Shown here in pieces: positions 44,724 to 53,565 of a stretch of DNA of 64,000 nucleotides. Source of the stretch: Sulfuricaulis sp. Lineage in GTDB: Bacteria > Pseudomonadota > Gammaproteobacteria > Acidiferrobacterales > Sulfurifustaceae. The notes under the pieces are model-generated. The model was not told where the DNA came from, ran no database searches, and worked only from the letters and a program-made list of their open reading frames with translations. The stretch is from assembly GCF_024653915.1 (NCBI RefSeq), contig NZ_JANLGY010000005.1, positions 124,001-188,000 on the forward strand, in the 5' to 3' direction. The translations under genes were made by a program, and so were the position numbers. How positions within the stretch are numbered: position 1 is the stretch's first letter; the number at the start of each line of letters is the position of its first letter.

Positions 44724-45465
44724 CGACTGCATTCAATCGATTATTGGATCCGCCAATTGGTGGACCAAGAACAATGAGAAAAAACTCTGTCGGGGTGCGT
44801 TGATCATTGCCTTCGCGCCCCACGTGGACCAGGTTCCTTATGCGCTGGAGCCAGTAGGACGAACGGACGCCAGTCGGCATGACAGCGCCATCCTTCGAGT
44901 GGTCCCCCTCAGCGTCAATCAGCCGCCCGGGAAAACCGATCTGCCCGTCGCTGCCATGCCGCATTCAGACGGGGAGGTTTGGGCAGCCTATCGGGCCAAG
45001 AAGCGACCCTGTCTGGTCATTGGTTCCACTAATCCAGCGGTAGACCAGGCGCTGACCGGGGGAATGCCGAAGAATTCCACCTCACCCACGGTATTGGTGG
45101 CGCCTTATTATGGCGTGGACAAAGATAGTCGGCGCGCGGGTTATCAGCCCGATTTCGTCGAACGCGTCCGGCATTGCGAATATCCTCAATTCGTTTGGGA
45201 TCGCCTGCCGATTGGTGGCGGTCCCGACGAGTCGATTCTCCGGCTGGATCACCTGCAGCCGATCGGCGCGCTCAACAATTCGTACAAACTATCCGAGTTC
45301 AAACTCAGCGATGATGCGCTCAAGATCATCGATGAATTGGTTCATTGGCTGATTTGGGGAAAAGTTGATGCGGACGGTTTAATTGCGTTGTATCGACAAG
45401 AAATCGAAGCCACATTCGCTTCAAAGGCGGATGTCGGCGCAAACGTGCCGAGCCTGCCGGTATGA
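44713..45465 (+). CDS. partner of the Panacea-like protein, possible PemK/MazF-like fold
   Basis: 250 residues, start ATG 44713 inside the end of the previous gene. LCRGALIIAFAPHVDQVPYA near the N-terminus, KRPCLVIGSTN, SPTVLVAPYYGVD and SILRLDHLQPIG occur in the order expected for a PemK/MazF-like SH3 barrel (R-G-x-I-h-x, R-P-x-L-V-I, h-V-A-P-h, h-x-h-D-x-L). The match is weak and the protein is twice as long as usual, so this is a hypothesis. No signal peptide or membrane helix. Together they look like a toxin-antitoxin or defence pair. Confidence 0.6.
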   Translation: MFPDDCIQSIIGSANWWTKNNEKKLCRGALIIAFAPHVDQVPYALEPVGRTDASRHDSAILRVVPLSVNQPPGKTDLPVAAMPHSDGEVWAAYRAKKRPCLVIGSTNPAVDQALTGGMPKNSTSPTVLVAPYYGVDKDSRRAGYQPDFVERVRHCEYPQFVWDRLPIGGGPDESILRLDHLQPIGALNNSYKLSEFKLSDDALKIIDELVHWLIWGKVDADGLIALYRQEIEATFASKADVGANVPSLPV

Positions 45466-45516
45466 TCCGCGCACGAATCGCCGGCTGAACCCTTTCTAAC
45501 TAACGGACTCCTTAAC

Positions 45517-46539
45517 ATGATGAGTATCGGCACACCGCTGATGTGGATGCTGTTCGCGGCCTTCGTGGTCGTGGCGCTGCTGGTCGATTTCCTCGCCATG
45601 AACAAGCAGGGCGCGCACAAGGTCTCGATGGGCGAGGCCGCGGTATGGTCGCTGATCTGGGTCGCGGTGTCGTTCGTGTTCGTCGGCCTGCTGTGGTGGT
45701 ACCTCGGCGGCCTGGGCGGCGACGAAGCAGCGCGTGGCATGGCCAACGTCAAGGCGCTTGAGTTCGTCACCGGCTACCTCGTCGAGAAGGCGCTGGCGGT
45801 GGACAACATCTTCGTGTTCCTGCTGGTGTTCACCTATTTCGCGGTGCCGGGGGAATTCCAGAAGCGCGTGCTGATGGTCGGCATCCTCGGTGCGCTGGTA
45901 TTGCGCGCGCTCATGATCTTCGGCGGCGCCTGGCTGATCGCACGCTTTGACTGGGTGCTGTACCTGTTCGGCGCGTTCCTGGTGTTCACCGGCATCAAGA
46001 TGTGGTGGGCCGCCGGGCAAGAGCCGGATCTGGAATCGAACCCGGCGCTGAAGTGGATCCGCCGTCACATGCGCATATCGCCGGACCTGGACGGCGAGAA
46101 GTTCTTCACACGCCTCGACGGCGCCAGAGTGGCCACGCCGCTGTTCGTGGTGATCCTGCTGATCGGGATTGTCGATGTCGTGTTCGCCGTGGATTCCATC
46201 CCGGCGATTTTCGCGATCACCACCGACCCGTTCATCGTCCTGACATCGAATGTCTTCGCCATCCTCGGCCTGCGCGCGATGTACTTCCTGCTCGCCGGCA
46301 TGCACGAGAAATTTCATCTGCTCAGCTACGGCCTGGCGATTGTGCTGATCCTGATCGGCGGCAAGATGCTGCTGGTCGACATTTATCATGTCCCGGTGGC
46401 CTGGTCACTGGTGGCCACGGTCGTCGTGCTGGCCGCGACCATGGTGCTGTCGCTCTACATCCCGGTCAAGGGTTACACGGGCAGTGCTTACCCCTTCAAG
46501 GCCAAGCACGACAAGGGCGGGGACAAGGCGAAGAAATAG
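45517..46539 (+). CDS. TerC-family membrane protein
   Basis: 340 residues with about nine membrane segments. WMLFAAFVVVALLVDFLAMN, LEFVTGYLVEKALAVDNIFV with the conserved acidic residues of the TerC/Alx family, IGIVDVVFAVDSIPAIFAIT and FAILGLRAMYFLLAGMHEKF are clear. The family exports manganese or other cations and supports metal loading of exported proteins. Two ATGs stand side by side at 45517 and 45520. No riboswitch fits in the 50 bases upstream. Confidence 0.93.
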   Translation: MMSIGTPLMWMLFAAFVVVALLVDFLAMNKQGAHKVSMGEAAVWSLIWVAVSFVFVGLLWWYLGGLGGDEAARGMANVKALEFVTGYLVEKALAVDNIFVFLLVFTYFAVPGEFQKRVLMVGILGALVLRALMIFGGAWLIARFDWVLYLFGAFLVFTGIKMWWAAGQEPDLESNPALKWIRRHMRISPDLDGEKFFTRLDGARVATPLFVVILLIGIVDVVFAVDSIPAIFAITTDPFIVLTSNVFAILGLRAMYFLLAGMHEKFHLLSYGLAIVLILIGGKMLLVDIYHVPVAWSLVATVVVLAATMVLSLYIPVKGYTGSAYPFKAKHDKGGDKAKK

Positions 46540-46666
46540 GACTTATCCCAAAAATTGGTTCCCTCCCCCTTGACGGGGGGTGCGCCGCGGATCGGCGCGC
46601 CCTGGGTGGGAAACAGGGTGGGGGTGAGAAATTCCACCGGAAAATTCGGTGTCGTGCCAAACCTCA

Positions 46667-46709
46667 TTTCCCCCTCCCCCTAACCCCCTCCCGCGAGGGG
46701 AGGGGGAAA
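46667..46709. repeat. C/T-rich hairpin repeat before the lipocalin gene
   Basis: TTTCCCCCTCCCC and GGGGAGGGGGAAA pair exactly over 13 bases around CTAACCCCCTCCCGCGA. Another copy of the class at 35005. The preceding 46560-46630 also holds runs of C and G (CCCTCCCCC, GGGTGGG). Confidence 0.7.
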
Positions 46710-46748
46710 TAATTTTGAGGCAGCCTCTTGATCGGAGTCAGCTCAGTA

Positions 46749-47258
46749 ATGAAAAAATTATTCATGGTTCTCACCTTGCTCCTCACCGCCTGCGTCGGCA
46801 TCCCCAAAGGCGTCCAGCCCGTCGGGAATTTCAAACTCGACCGCTACCTCGGCAAGTGGTACGAAATCGCGCGGCGGGATCATCGTTTCGAACGCGGCCT
46901 CAGCCGGATAACGGCCGAGTACAGCCTGCGCGACGATGGCGGCGTGCGGGTGCTGAACCGCGGCTATTCCGCGGAAGACAAGGAATGGAAAGAAGCCGAG
47001 GGCAAGGCCTATTTCGTGGAAGGTGCCGACAAGGGTTATCTGAAGGTTTCCTTCTTCTGGTTGTTTTACGGGTCCTATGTCGTGTTCGAGCTCGACCACG
47101 AGCATTATCAATACGCGCTGGTGTCCGGCCCCGACAAATCCTATTTATGGATTCTGTCCCGCACCCCGGAAATGAAACCGGACGTCAAAGACAAACTTAT
47201 TGCCAAGGCGAATGCCTTGGGTTTTGATACCAGCAAGCTGATATTCGTGGATCATTAA
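46749..47258 (+). CDS. blc: outer-membrane lipocalin lipoprotein
   Basis: 169 residues from the ATG at 46749 (MKKLFMVLTLLLTACVG), where LTAC is the lipobox with the lipidated Cys at 15. Lipocalin signs are GKWYEIARRDHRFERG (G-x-W), AEYSLRDDGGVRVLNRGY and YALVSGPDKSYLWILSRTPE. The family carries lipids at the inner face of the outer membrane. An in-frame upstream ATG would spoil the signal peptide. Confidence 0.92.
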   Translation: MKKLFMVLTLLLTACVGIPKGVQPVGNFKLDRYLGKWYEIARRDHRFERGLSRITAEYSLRDDGGVRVLNRGYSAEDKEWKEAEGKAYFVEGADKGYLKVSFFWLFYGSYVVFELDHEHYQYALVSGPDKSYLWILSRTPEMKPDVKDKLIAKANALGFDTSKLIFVDH

Positions 47259-47344
47259 TACTTCTCCGCTAATAGTGTCCGTTAAAGTTTGGGAAGTCTG
47301 AAAGCAAAAACAATGGCAGCCGTGCAGCGAACGAGAAACAGAAT

Positions 47345-47887
47345 ATGCGCAAAGTAGCGTTTCTGGTGGTGTTGGTTGGAATACTGGGTGTCATTCTCCA
47401 GTACAACTACGCGACTCCCGGTGAAAGCATCGTCGACAGGCTGAGAGCGAAAGCGGTCGTTCTGGATTTCGATCAGCTGAACCAGGAAGCGACCCCGGCG
47501 CAGATCCAGGATTCATGGCACCATCTGCATTATACCTGCACTCCCGAGTATGGCCCGCTCGGTAATCATGTCTGTTGGGCGCCGATTTCCGATTTCAATA
47601 CGGTTGAAGCGCGTATCATCGCGTTTTTCTTCCGTGACGGGCATTTATCCGTCGTGCGAGTGTCCTTTGCGCCCGAAAATCATCCAGAGATTTTTTCCTT
47701 GCTGGAGAAGCGCTTTGGTGATCACCGGGTGTTCGGAGCGAATCGGGATTCGTACGGGAACAACATCGTCGGCTGGATACGCCCAGCGGGTGTCGTGGCC
47801 GTGAACGATCAGGTGGGGCCGAAACAGGAGGCTCTCATGCTTTGGTTATCCCGCGACCAGGTGCTCAAGAAGGGGCTTGGCATCTAG
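47345..47887 (+). CDS. membrane-anchored or exported protein, unknown
   Basis: 180 residues. N-terminal hydrophobic stretch (MRKVAFLVVLVGILGVILQY) as anchor or signal; then a soluble domain with two cysteines (HYTCTPEYGPLGNHVCWAPI) close enough for a disulfide, and LLEKRFGDHRVFGANRDSYG followed by VGWIRPAGVVAVND. AGAAACAGAAT precedes the ATG without a strong site. No family recognised. Confidence 0.65.
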   Translation: MRKVAFLVVLVGILGVILQYNYATPGESIVDRLRAKAVVLDFDQLNQEATPAQIQDSWHHLHYTCTPEYGPLGNHVCWAPISDFNTVEARIIAFFFRDGHLSVVRVSFAPENHPEIFSLLEKRFGDHRVFGANRDSYGNNIVGWIRPAGVVAVNDQVGPKQEALMLWLSRDQVLKKGLGI

Positions 47888-47925
47888 GGACCGGAAGATG
47901 AGGCGGTAACACGAGCAGACCAATA

Positions 47926-47966
47926 GGGTCAGGCTCGATTGAGCGATTGTTGTCTCAGACCCTAAC
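47926..47966. repeat. GGGTCAGGCTCGATTGA repeat (copy of the IS3 target sequence)
   Basis: GGGTCAGGCTCGATTGAGCG matches the sequence at 50209 except for one base and the rejoined flanks of the IS3 element (12809-12817 plus 14073 on). A facing GACCCTA 30 bases later makes a loose dyad. It is also the start of the duplicated gene fragment. Confidence 0.7.
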
Positions 47967-48209
47967 TTTCCGATTTCACAGCCAGAACCGTCACTTCCCC
48001 CGTTCGCAGATTGACCCGGAAGGATTTCCGCACGAACAGGAATCGACTGGTTTCCGCGCGGTATACATCGGCATCCGCGGTGGGATGCAACACGATCCAG
48101 TCGCTCGGGGACTTGGCGCTGACGTAACCGCTGCGCGCGTCGTCGAATACGGGGAGGCGGATGCGGCGTTCCTGGCCGCCGCGCGTGACGATCAGGTATT
48201 CGCGATGCA
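47962..48209 (-). pseudogene. truncated duplicate of the gene at 50246-50872
   Basis: The minus-strand translation REYLIVTRGGQERRIRLPVF and onward to the stop is nearly identical to the last 80 or so residues of the protein encoded at 50246, with substitutions such as V to I and G to S. Upstream of base 48209 the match stops abruptly and the signal and membrane parts are missing. The noncoding sequence after the stop is duplicated as well, down to the GGGTCAGG repeat. A formal start exists further upstream but the extra residues have no counterpart, so I treat it as a decayed fragment. Confidence 0.75.
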
Positions 48210-48437
48210 AAAACTGGGTCAGAGAGGGATTGTTTCTAATATTTAGAGTTAATTGCTCTCTGAGCCGGTTTTCGCGTTCGATTTTCCACCGATTTTCCAA
48301 TGTTCGACAGCGCACGGACTCCCCCAGCGAATCCCCCTACTCTTGCACAATCATATCAAGCGCTGATATCTCGCCACACCAGATCCTCCATGACAGTCCA
48401 TGGCCCCTCACTCCCCAATCACATGAAAGGCATCATC

Positions 48438-48680
48438 ATGAAAAATTCAGTACTCTTAATTGCGCTCGTCACCGCGCTCGGCCTGACCGCCTGCGAAAAA
48501 CGCACCGTGGTCAACACGACTCCGGCAGTCGTTACCGTACCAGGCCCTGCAGGTCCGCAAGGTGCCACCGGTTCGAAAGGTGTGACGGGCAGTCAAGGCT
48601 ACACCGGTAACACCGGCGATACCGGCAAAACCGGCGGTGACACCATCGTGGTAGTACCGCCACCCGCGGCGGAGAAATAA
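48438..48680 (+). CDS. small lipoprotein with collagen-like G-x-y repeats
   Basis: 80 residues from the ATG at 48438, seven bases after AAAGG. Lipoprotein signal MKNSVLLIALVTALGLTACE with lipobox LTAC (Cys 19). From about residue 35 comes an unbroken run of Gly-x-y triplets: GPAGPQGATGSKGVTG, then SQGYTGNTGDTGKTGG, about eleven triplets, and a VVVPPPAAEK tail. Collagen-like tails of this size can trimerise. It probably sits on the outer membrane; the role is unknown. Confidence 0.78.
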   Translation: MKNSVLLIALVTALGLTACEKRTVVNTTPAVVTVPGPAGPQGATGSKGVTGSQGYTGNTGDTGKTGGDTIVVVPPPAAEK

Positions 48681-48719
48681 TTGGGGACACGCTAACAAGA
48701 GAGTTAGGGCCCACCAATC

Positions 48720-48777
48720 GGGGTCAGGTCACAGATTCTGCATATATACGCGAAATCTGTGACCTGACCCCATTTTT
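48720..48777. terminator. 18-bp-arm inverted repeat, terminator-like
   Basis: GGGGTCAGGTCACAGATT and AATCTGTGACCTGACCCC pair perfectly around 16 bases containing ATATATA, followed by ATTTTTT. It could end the lipoprotein transcript. The GGGGTCAG start resembles the repeats at 47926 and 50209, so it may be a dispersed repeat used as terminator. Confidence 0.6.
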
Positions 48778-48915
48778 TCACAAGATGGAAATGCCCAGCG
48801 CCATAAGAAGCCAGTTAAAATAAGCTCCTTTTCAGAACACTTTTATCTTCAAGCGGTGCCATAAAGAAACAAATTCGAAACTTTTTCTCTGGTTGCTACG
48901 ACAAAGACATGTCCG

Positions 48916-50178
48916 ATGAAACCGCTCAATTCGATCCTGTCCCTAATCATCGTTATCGCCCTGGTTATTTTATGTCAGCAAATTATTTCAAATTCAATCG
49001 CCAATCAAAAAAACAAAAAAGATTATGCTGAACTCAACAATGTCAAATACGGTTTTCTCAGTGTTGATGAATGGAAAACAAGAATTATTCCGATTGTGGA
49101 AGATGAAATCATTAAGCTGCATCTGTCTAAGGAAAATGAGCGGGTACTCAAAAAACATATCGAATCTCTGCTGAATACGCTCTTTGACAAGATCGACAAA
49201 AAAATCAGAGAAGGGAACGCCGACACCTTAAAGGGCAGGACCGCACAATCCTTTATAGACACTTTTATCAAGCCGGATGATATTAAAAAAGGCATTCCTG
49301 AATATGCGGATGCCGTCATTCTTGAGATAAAAAAACCGGAAACCAAACGTCAGATAAAGGGTGTACTGAACGAACAGCTTCAACAGTATGCTGACAAAAC
49401 CTTCGATACACGGGATACTTCTGTACTGAACGACATCCTTTGGAGAACCAATTCTCAAAATATCGAAAGTGCGCGGATCAAGATCGATAGCGACATTTCA
49501 ACTTTGAAGGACCGGATCGATAAGGAAACACTCCTGTTAATCACTCTGGGGGTGATGCTTTTCGCGATGTTTGGATTTAGCAAGCAACCCCTGTGCCCGT
49601 CTCAATACATGCTCCTCATGTTGTCGCTCATTGTTTTGCTGATCGCGGGCGTAGCCACGCCCATGATCGACATGGAAGCGACAATCCCGCAGTTGAGTTT
49701 GGAATTGATGGGGCAATCTATCCGTTTTGAGAACCAGGTATTATATTTCCAGAGCAAGAGCATTCTGGATGTATTTTGGATAATGATCACGCATAAGGCT
49801 ATGCAGATGAAATTGGTGGGCGCCTTGCTGGTGACCTTCAGTATTATATTCCCCGTGTTAAAACTACTCTCCACATTGGGACATTATTATAATTATCGCC
49901 ATGCAAGAAAAAACCCGGTGATTAAGTTTTTTGTCTTTAACTCCGGAAAATGGTCCATGGCAGATGTCATGGTGATTGCCATATTTATGGCTTATGTCGG
50001 GTTTAATGAGATTATTACCCACGAGTTCGGTAAATTAAAATCAGCGGGCCAGGAGCAAGAGCTGATGCTCATAACGACGAACGCCACATCCCTCCAGCCG
50101 GGGTTTTACCTGTTTCTCACTTACACCTTGTTAGCGTTATTTTTGTCAGGATTTCTGGCCAGAAAACCTCAGGCGTAA
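48916..50178 (+). CDS. PqiA-like membrane protein, AT-rich
   Basis: 420 residues. N-terminal helix (ILSLIIVIALVILCQQII), a long charged cytoplasmic or periplasmic region to about 205, then membrane segments near 207-225, 233-252, 300-318, 350-368 and 393-412. The C-terminal half has the paraquat-inducible protein A pattern: MEATIPQLSLELMGQSIRFE, FSIIFPVLKLLSTLGHYY and NSGKWSMADVMVIAIFMAYV. PqiA proteins are part of lipid-transport systems with MCE proteins, but no MCE gene is next to it. Codons are AT-rich and lysine-rich compared with both neighbours, which suggests recent transfer. Confidence 0.78.
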   Translation: MKPLNSILSLIIVIALVILCQQIISNSIANQKNKKDYAELNNVKYGFLSVDEWKTRIIPIVEDEIIKLHLSKENERVLKKHIESLLNTLFDKIDKKIREGNADTLKGRTAQSFIDTFIKPDDIKKGIPEYADAVILEIKKPETKRQIKGVLNEQLQQYADKTFDTRDTSVLNDILWRTNSQNIESARIKIDSDISTLKDRIDKETLLLITLGVMLFAMFGFSKQPLCPSQYMLLMLSLIVLLIAGVATPMIDMEATIPQLSLELMGQSIRFENQVLYFQSKSILDVFWIMITHKAMQMKLVGALLVTFSIIFPVLKLLSTLGHYYNYRHARKNPVIKFFVFNSGKWSMADVMVIAIFMAYVGFNEIITHEFGKLKSAGQEQELMLITTNATSLQPGFYLFLTYTLLALFLSGFLARKPQA

Positions 50179-50208
50179 AGCGTTCGACTGCTGTTAAGTA
50201 GCATCAAT

Positions 50209-50230
50209 AGGGTCAGACTCGATTGAGCGA
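50209..50230. repeat. GGGTCAGACTCGATTGA repeat
   Basis: AGGGTCAGACTCGATTGAGC, the second intact copy of the sequence interrupted by the IS3 element at 12818. Confidence 0.7.
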
Positions 50231-50245
50231 TTGTTGTCTCAGGTC

Positions 50246-50872
50246 CTAACTTTCCGATTTCGAAGCCAGAACCGCCACTTCCCCCGTTCGCAGATTTACC
50301 CGGAAGGATTTCCGGACGAACAGGAACCGGCCGGTTTCCGCGCGGAATACATCGGCGTCCTCGGTGGGATGCAGCACGATCCAGTCGCCCGGGGACTTGG
50401 CGCTGACGTAACCGCTGCGCGCGTCGTCGAATACCGGCAGGCGGATGCGGCGTTCCTGGCCGCCGCGCGTGACGACCAGATATTCGCGGTGGGTGACGGT
50501 GCCCGGATTATGCAGCTCCAGGCGGTAGGTCAGGTTCTGGCCATTGGCGTTGAGCGTCGCGGTGCCGCTGGTTTCAACTTCCGCCGAAGTGAAAGACGGG
50601 AACCATTCGCCGTAGGCTTTGTGATGGGTCTTCCCCACATACCAGCCTGAACCGAGAATAATCGCCACGAGTACCACGGCGAGCCATTCGTTGTCTTTCC
50701 AGTACGCGATAACAGCGACGATCACGGTGGCAATAGCGCTGAGAGCCAGGGTCGTCGCGATGACCGATTCCCCGAGCGCCAGTCCTTCGCGAAACCAGTC
50801 CGACAGGTAACCCATCGCCGCCGCGACGGCGGCGACATAGAGCAGGGTGATGACGACGACGAATTTCCGCAT
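50246..50872 (-). CDS. membrane protein of unknown function, parent of the fragment at 47962
   Basis: 208 residues. Three hydrophobic segments (about 4-22, 36-60 with ATTLALSAIATVIVAVIAYW, and 65-79), then a soluble beta-rich part: SGTATLNANGQNLTYRLELH, EYLVVTRGGQERRIRLPVFD and WIVLHPTEDADVFRAETGRF. The C-terminal 80 residues are duplicated 2.3 kb upstream. No family recognised. It ends 34 bases before the HigA gene's stop region and shares its strand, but no operon is implied. Confidence 0.7.
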   Translation of the reverse strand: MRKFVVVITLLYVAAVAAAMGYLSDWFREGLALGESVIATTLALSAIATVIVAVIAYWKDNEWLAVVLVAIILGSGWYVGKTHHKAYGEWFPSFTSAEVETSGTATLNANGQNLTYRLELHNPGTVTHREYLVVTRGGQERRIRLPVFDDARSGYVSAKSPGDWIVLHPTEDADVFRAETGRFLFVRKSFRVNLRTGEVAVLASKSES

Positions 50873-50906
50873 GCAAGCTTGGCGCTGCGATTTTTCGCCG
50901 TTGAGC

Positions 50907-51173
50907 TTATGCCGCCTTGCGGCGCTTCATGGCTTGATCGAGGTCATATGTTGCCTGCAAATTCATCCAGAGCTTCGCGGAGGTACCCAACGCCTTGGCC
51001 AGGTCCAACGCCGCTTCGGCCGTAATGCCGCGCTTGCCCTTGATGAGTTCGTTCAGACGCGCGCGGGTCCAGCCCAGTTTCTTGGCAAACGCCAACTGGG
51101 TGATGCCCGCGGGATTGAGAAACTCCTCCAGGAGGATTTCGCCGGGGTGAAACGGATTCTTGGGCTGTTTCAT
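50907..51173 (-). CDS. higA: HigA-family antitoxin
   Basis: 88 residues. PFHPGEILLEEFLNPAGITQ opens the HigA/VapI type of XRE helix-turn-helix (LAFAKKLGWTRARLNELIKG), followed by ITAEAALDLAKALGTSAKLW and MNLQATYDLDQA. It neutralises the HigB toxin encoded just upstream and should repress the shared promoter. 24 bases separate it from the toxin gene, in toxin-first order as usual for HigBA. Confidence 0.93.
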   Translation of the reverse strand: MKQPKNPFHPGEILLEEFLNPAGITQLAFAKKLGWTRARLNELIKGKRGITAEAALDLAKALGTSAKLWMNLQATYDLDQAMKRRKAA

Positions 51174-51197
51174 GATTAAGGACTCCTGCGCGCGCGA

Positions 51198-51488
51198 TTA
51201 GTGATAATCGACAACTTGAACATCTTTGGCGTTGCCACCCTCCCACCGGAACAGAATGCGCCACTGGTCGTTGATCCGGATCGAGTAGTAACCAGCGAGT
51301 CGTCCTTTCTTTGGCTCCAACCGGTTTCCGGGCGGAGTTCGCAGGTCCATGAGTTCGGCGGCATCATGCAGGTACAACAGTTTGCGTCGTGCGACCCGTT
51401 TCAGCTCGGGAGAAAAGTGGCGCACCTCTTTCGAGGCTCTGTCAAAGAACAAATCTTCGGCAAGCCGATTGCCAAAACTCTCGATCAT
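51198..51488 (-). CDS. higB: HigB-family mRNA interferase toxin
   Basis: 96 residues, RelE-like fold of the HigB type. MIESFGNRLAEDLFFDRASK, PELKRVARRKLLYLHDAAEL, LRTPPGNRLEPKKGRLAGYY and SIRINDQWRILFRWEGGNAK with the C-terminal VQVVDYH are characteristic. It cuts mRNA on translating ribosomes when not bound by HigA. Both genes of the pair are intact. Confidence 0.94.
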   Translation of the reverse strand: MIESFGNRLAEDLFFDRASKEVRHFSPELKRVARRKLLYLHDAAELMDLRTPPGNRLEPKKGRLAGYYSIRINDQWRILFRWEGGNAKDVQVVDYH

Positions 51489-51497
51489 TGTTCTGAT

Positions 51498-51516
51498 GTT
51501 ATCATATATCGATAAC
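51498..51516 (-). promoter_or_regulatory. candidate HigA operator and promoter
   Basis: GTTATC-ATATATC-GATAAC, an inverted repeat ending ten bases upstream of the higB start. Read on the minus strand it contains TATGAT, a good -10 hexamer, so binding of HigA would block the promoter. Confidence 0.6.
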
Positions 51517-51578
51517 TTTGCAAGTCGTGATTTCTTGTGAAGCTGCTTGCTGGAAGTTCAACGAAGTTCGAAGGTTAC

Positions 51579-52363
51579 TCAGCTTTTTAACCGATAGCCG
51601 GTCCGGAAGATCAGCCACACCAGCCCGAGGCAGAGCAGGAAGAAAATCGACGTCGCTGCCAGGCTGATGCCCACACCCACGTCGGCGCTGCCGTAGAAAC
51701 TCCAGCGGAAACCGCTGATGACGTAGACGATCGGGTTGAACAGGCTGAATGTGCGCCAAGCTCCCGGCAACATGTCGATCGAATAGAACACGCCGCCGAG
51801 GAAGGTCAGGGGCGTGAGGATCAGCATCGGCACGAACTGGAGCTGTTCGAAGCCCTTGGCCCAGATGCCGACGCAGAAGCCGAACAGGCTGAAGGTGACG
51901 GCGACCAGCAGCAGAAACCCGACCATCCAGAACGGGTGCATGATATGGATCGGCACGAACAGGTTCGCGGTCGCGAGGATGATCAGCCCGATCAGGATCG
52001 ATTTGGTCGCCGCCGCGCCGACGTAGGCGAGCACGATCTCGAACGCCGATACCGGCGCGGACAGGATCTCGTAGATAGTGCCCGTGAACCGTGGCATGTG
52101 GATGCCGAAGGAGGCGTTGCTCACGCTCTCGGTGAACAGCGACAGCATGATCAACCCCGGCACGATGAAGGAGCCGTAGTGGATGCCGTCGACATCGCCC
52201 ATGCGTGAGCCGATGGCGGCGCCGAATACGACGAAGTAAAGCGAGGTGGTGATCACCGGCGTCACCAAGCTCTGCCAGATGGTGCGCTTGAAGCGGGCCA
52301 TTTCGAACTTGTAAATGGCGAGAATCGCGTGGTAATTGAATTTCAGGGTTTGGGTCGTGGTGT

Positions 52364-52367
<4 letters not shown>
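51579..52367 (-). CDS. ABC-2 type transporter permease
   Basis: 262 residues with six membrane segments. [60 protein letters not shown] and [20 protein letters not shown] followed by [16 protein letters not shown] are typical of ABC-2 exporters of the YadH/NodJ kind. Its start overlaps the stop of the ATPase gene by four bases (ATGA), so the two form one exporter. Substrate unknown. Confidence 0.92.
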
Positions 52368-53290
<923 letters not shown>

Positions 53291-53303
53291 GGGCGTGCTG
53301 ACT

Positions 53304-53561
53304 TTACCCGCCGCTTAAGGCCTGTACCAGCGCCACGGAATCGGTCGGTCGCAGCGACTGCCTGATATTGAAAGTCTGTTCACCGTTGACGAAGAAGCGC
53401 ATGTGCGGGCGCATCTTGTTCTGCTCGTCGATTACGCGGAATCGCAGTCCGGGATATTGACGGTCGAGATCGGCGAGCAGCTCCATGAGTGTGGCGCCGC
53501 TGGCTTCGACCTCAGGCACTTTGGTGTAGGACAGCAGCGGCGTGGGAATCAGCACTTTCAT
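53304..53561 (-). CDS. MoaD/ThiS-family sulfur-carrier-like protein
   Basis: 85 residues with a ubiquitin-like fold pattern: [40 protein letters not shown], and the end [13 protein letters not shown]. The C-terminal Gly-Gly is what an E1-like enzyme would activate. It lies four bases after the stop of the beta-propeller gene, so the two are co-transcribed. No molybdopterin or thiamine synthesis partner is next to it, so its sulfur acceptor is unclear. Confidence 0.9.
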   Translation of the reverse strand: MKVLIPTPLLSYTKVPEVEASGATLMELLADLDRQYPGLRFRVIDEQNKMRPHMRFFVNGEQTFNIRQSLRPTDSVALVQALSGG

Positions 53562-53565
53562 CGGT

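Noticed and set aside
45466-45516. Manganese riboswitch (yybP-ykoY) upstream of the TerC gene
   Set aside because: Only about 50 bases separate the genes, too short for the riboswitch, and its conserved loops are not seen.
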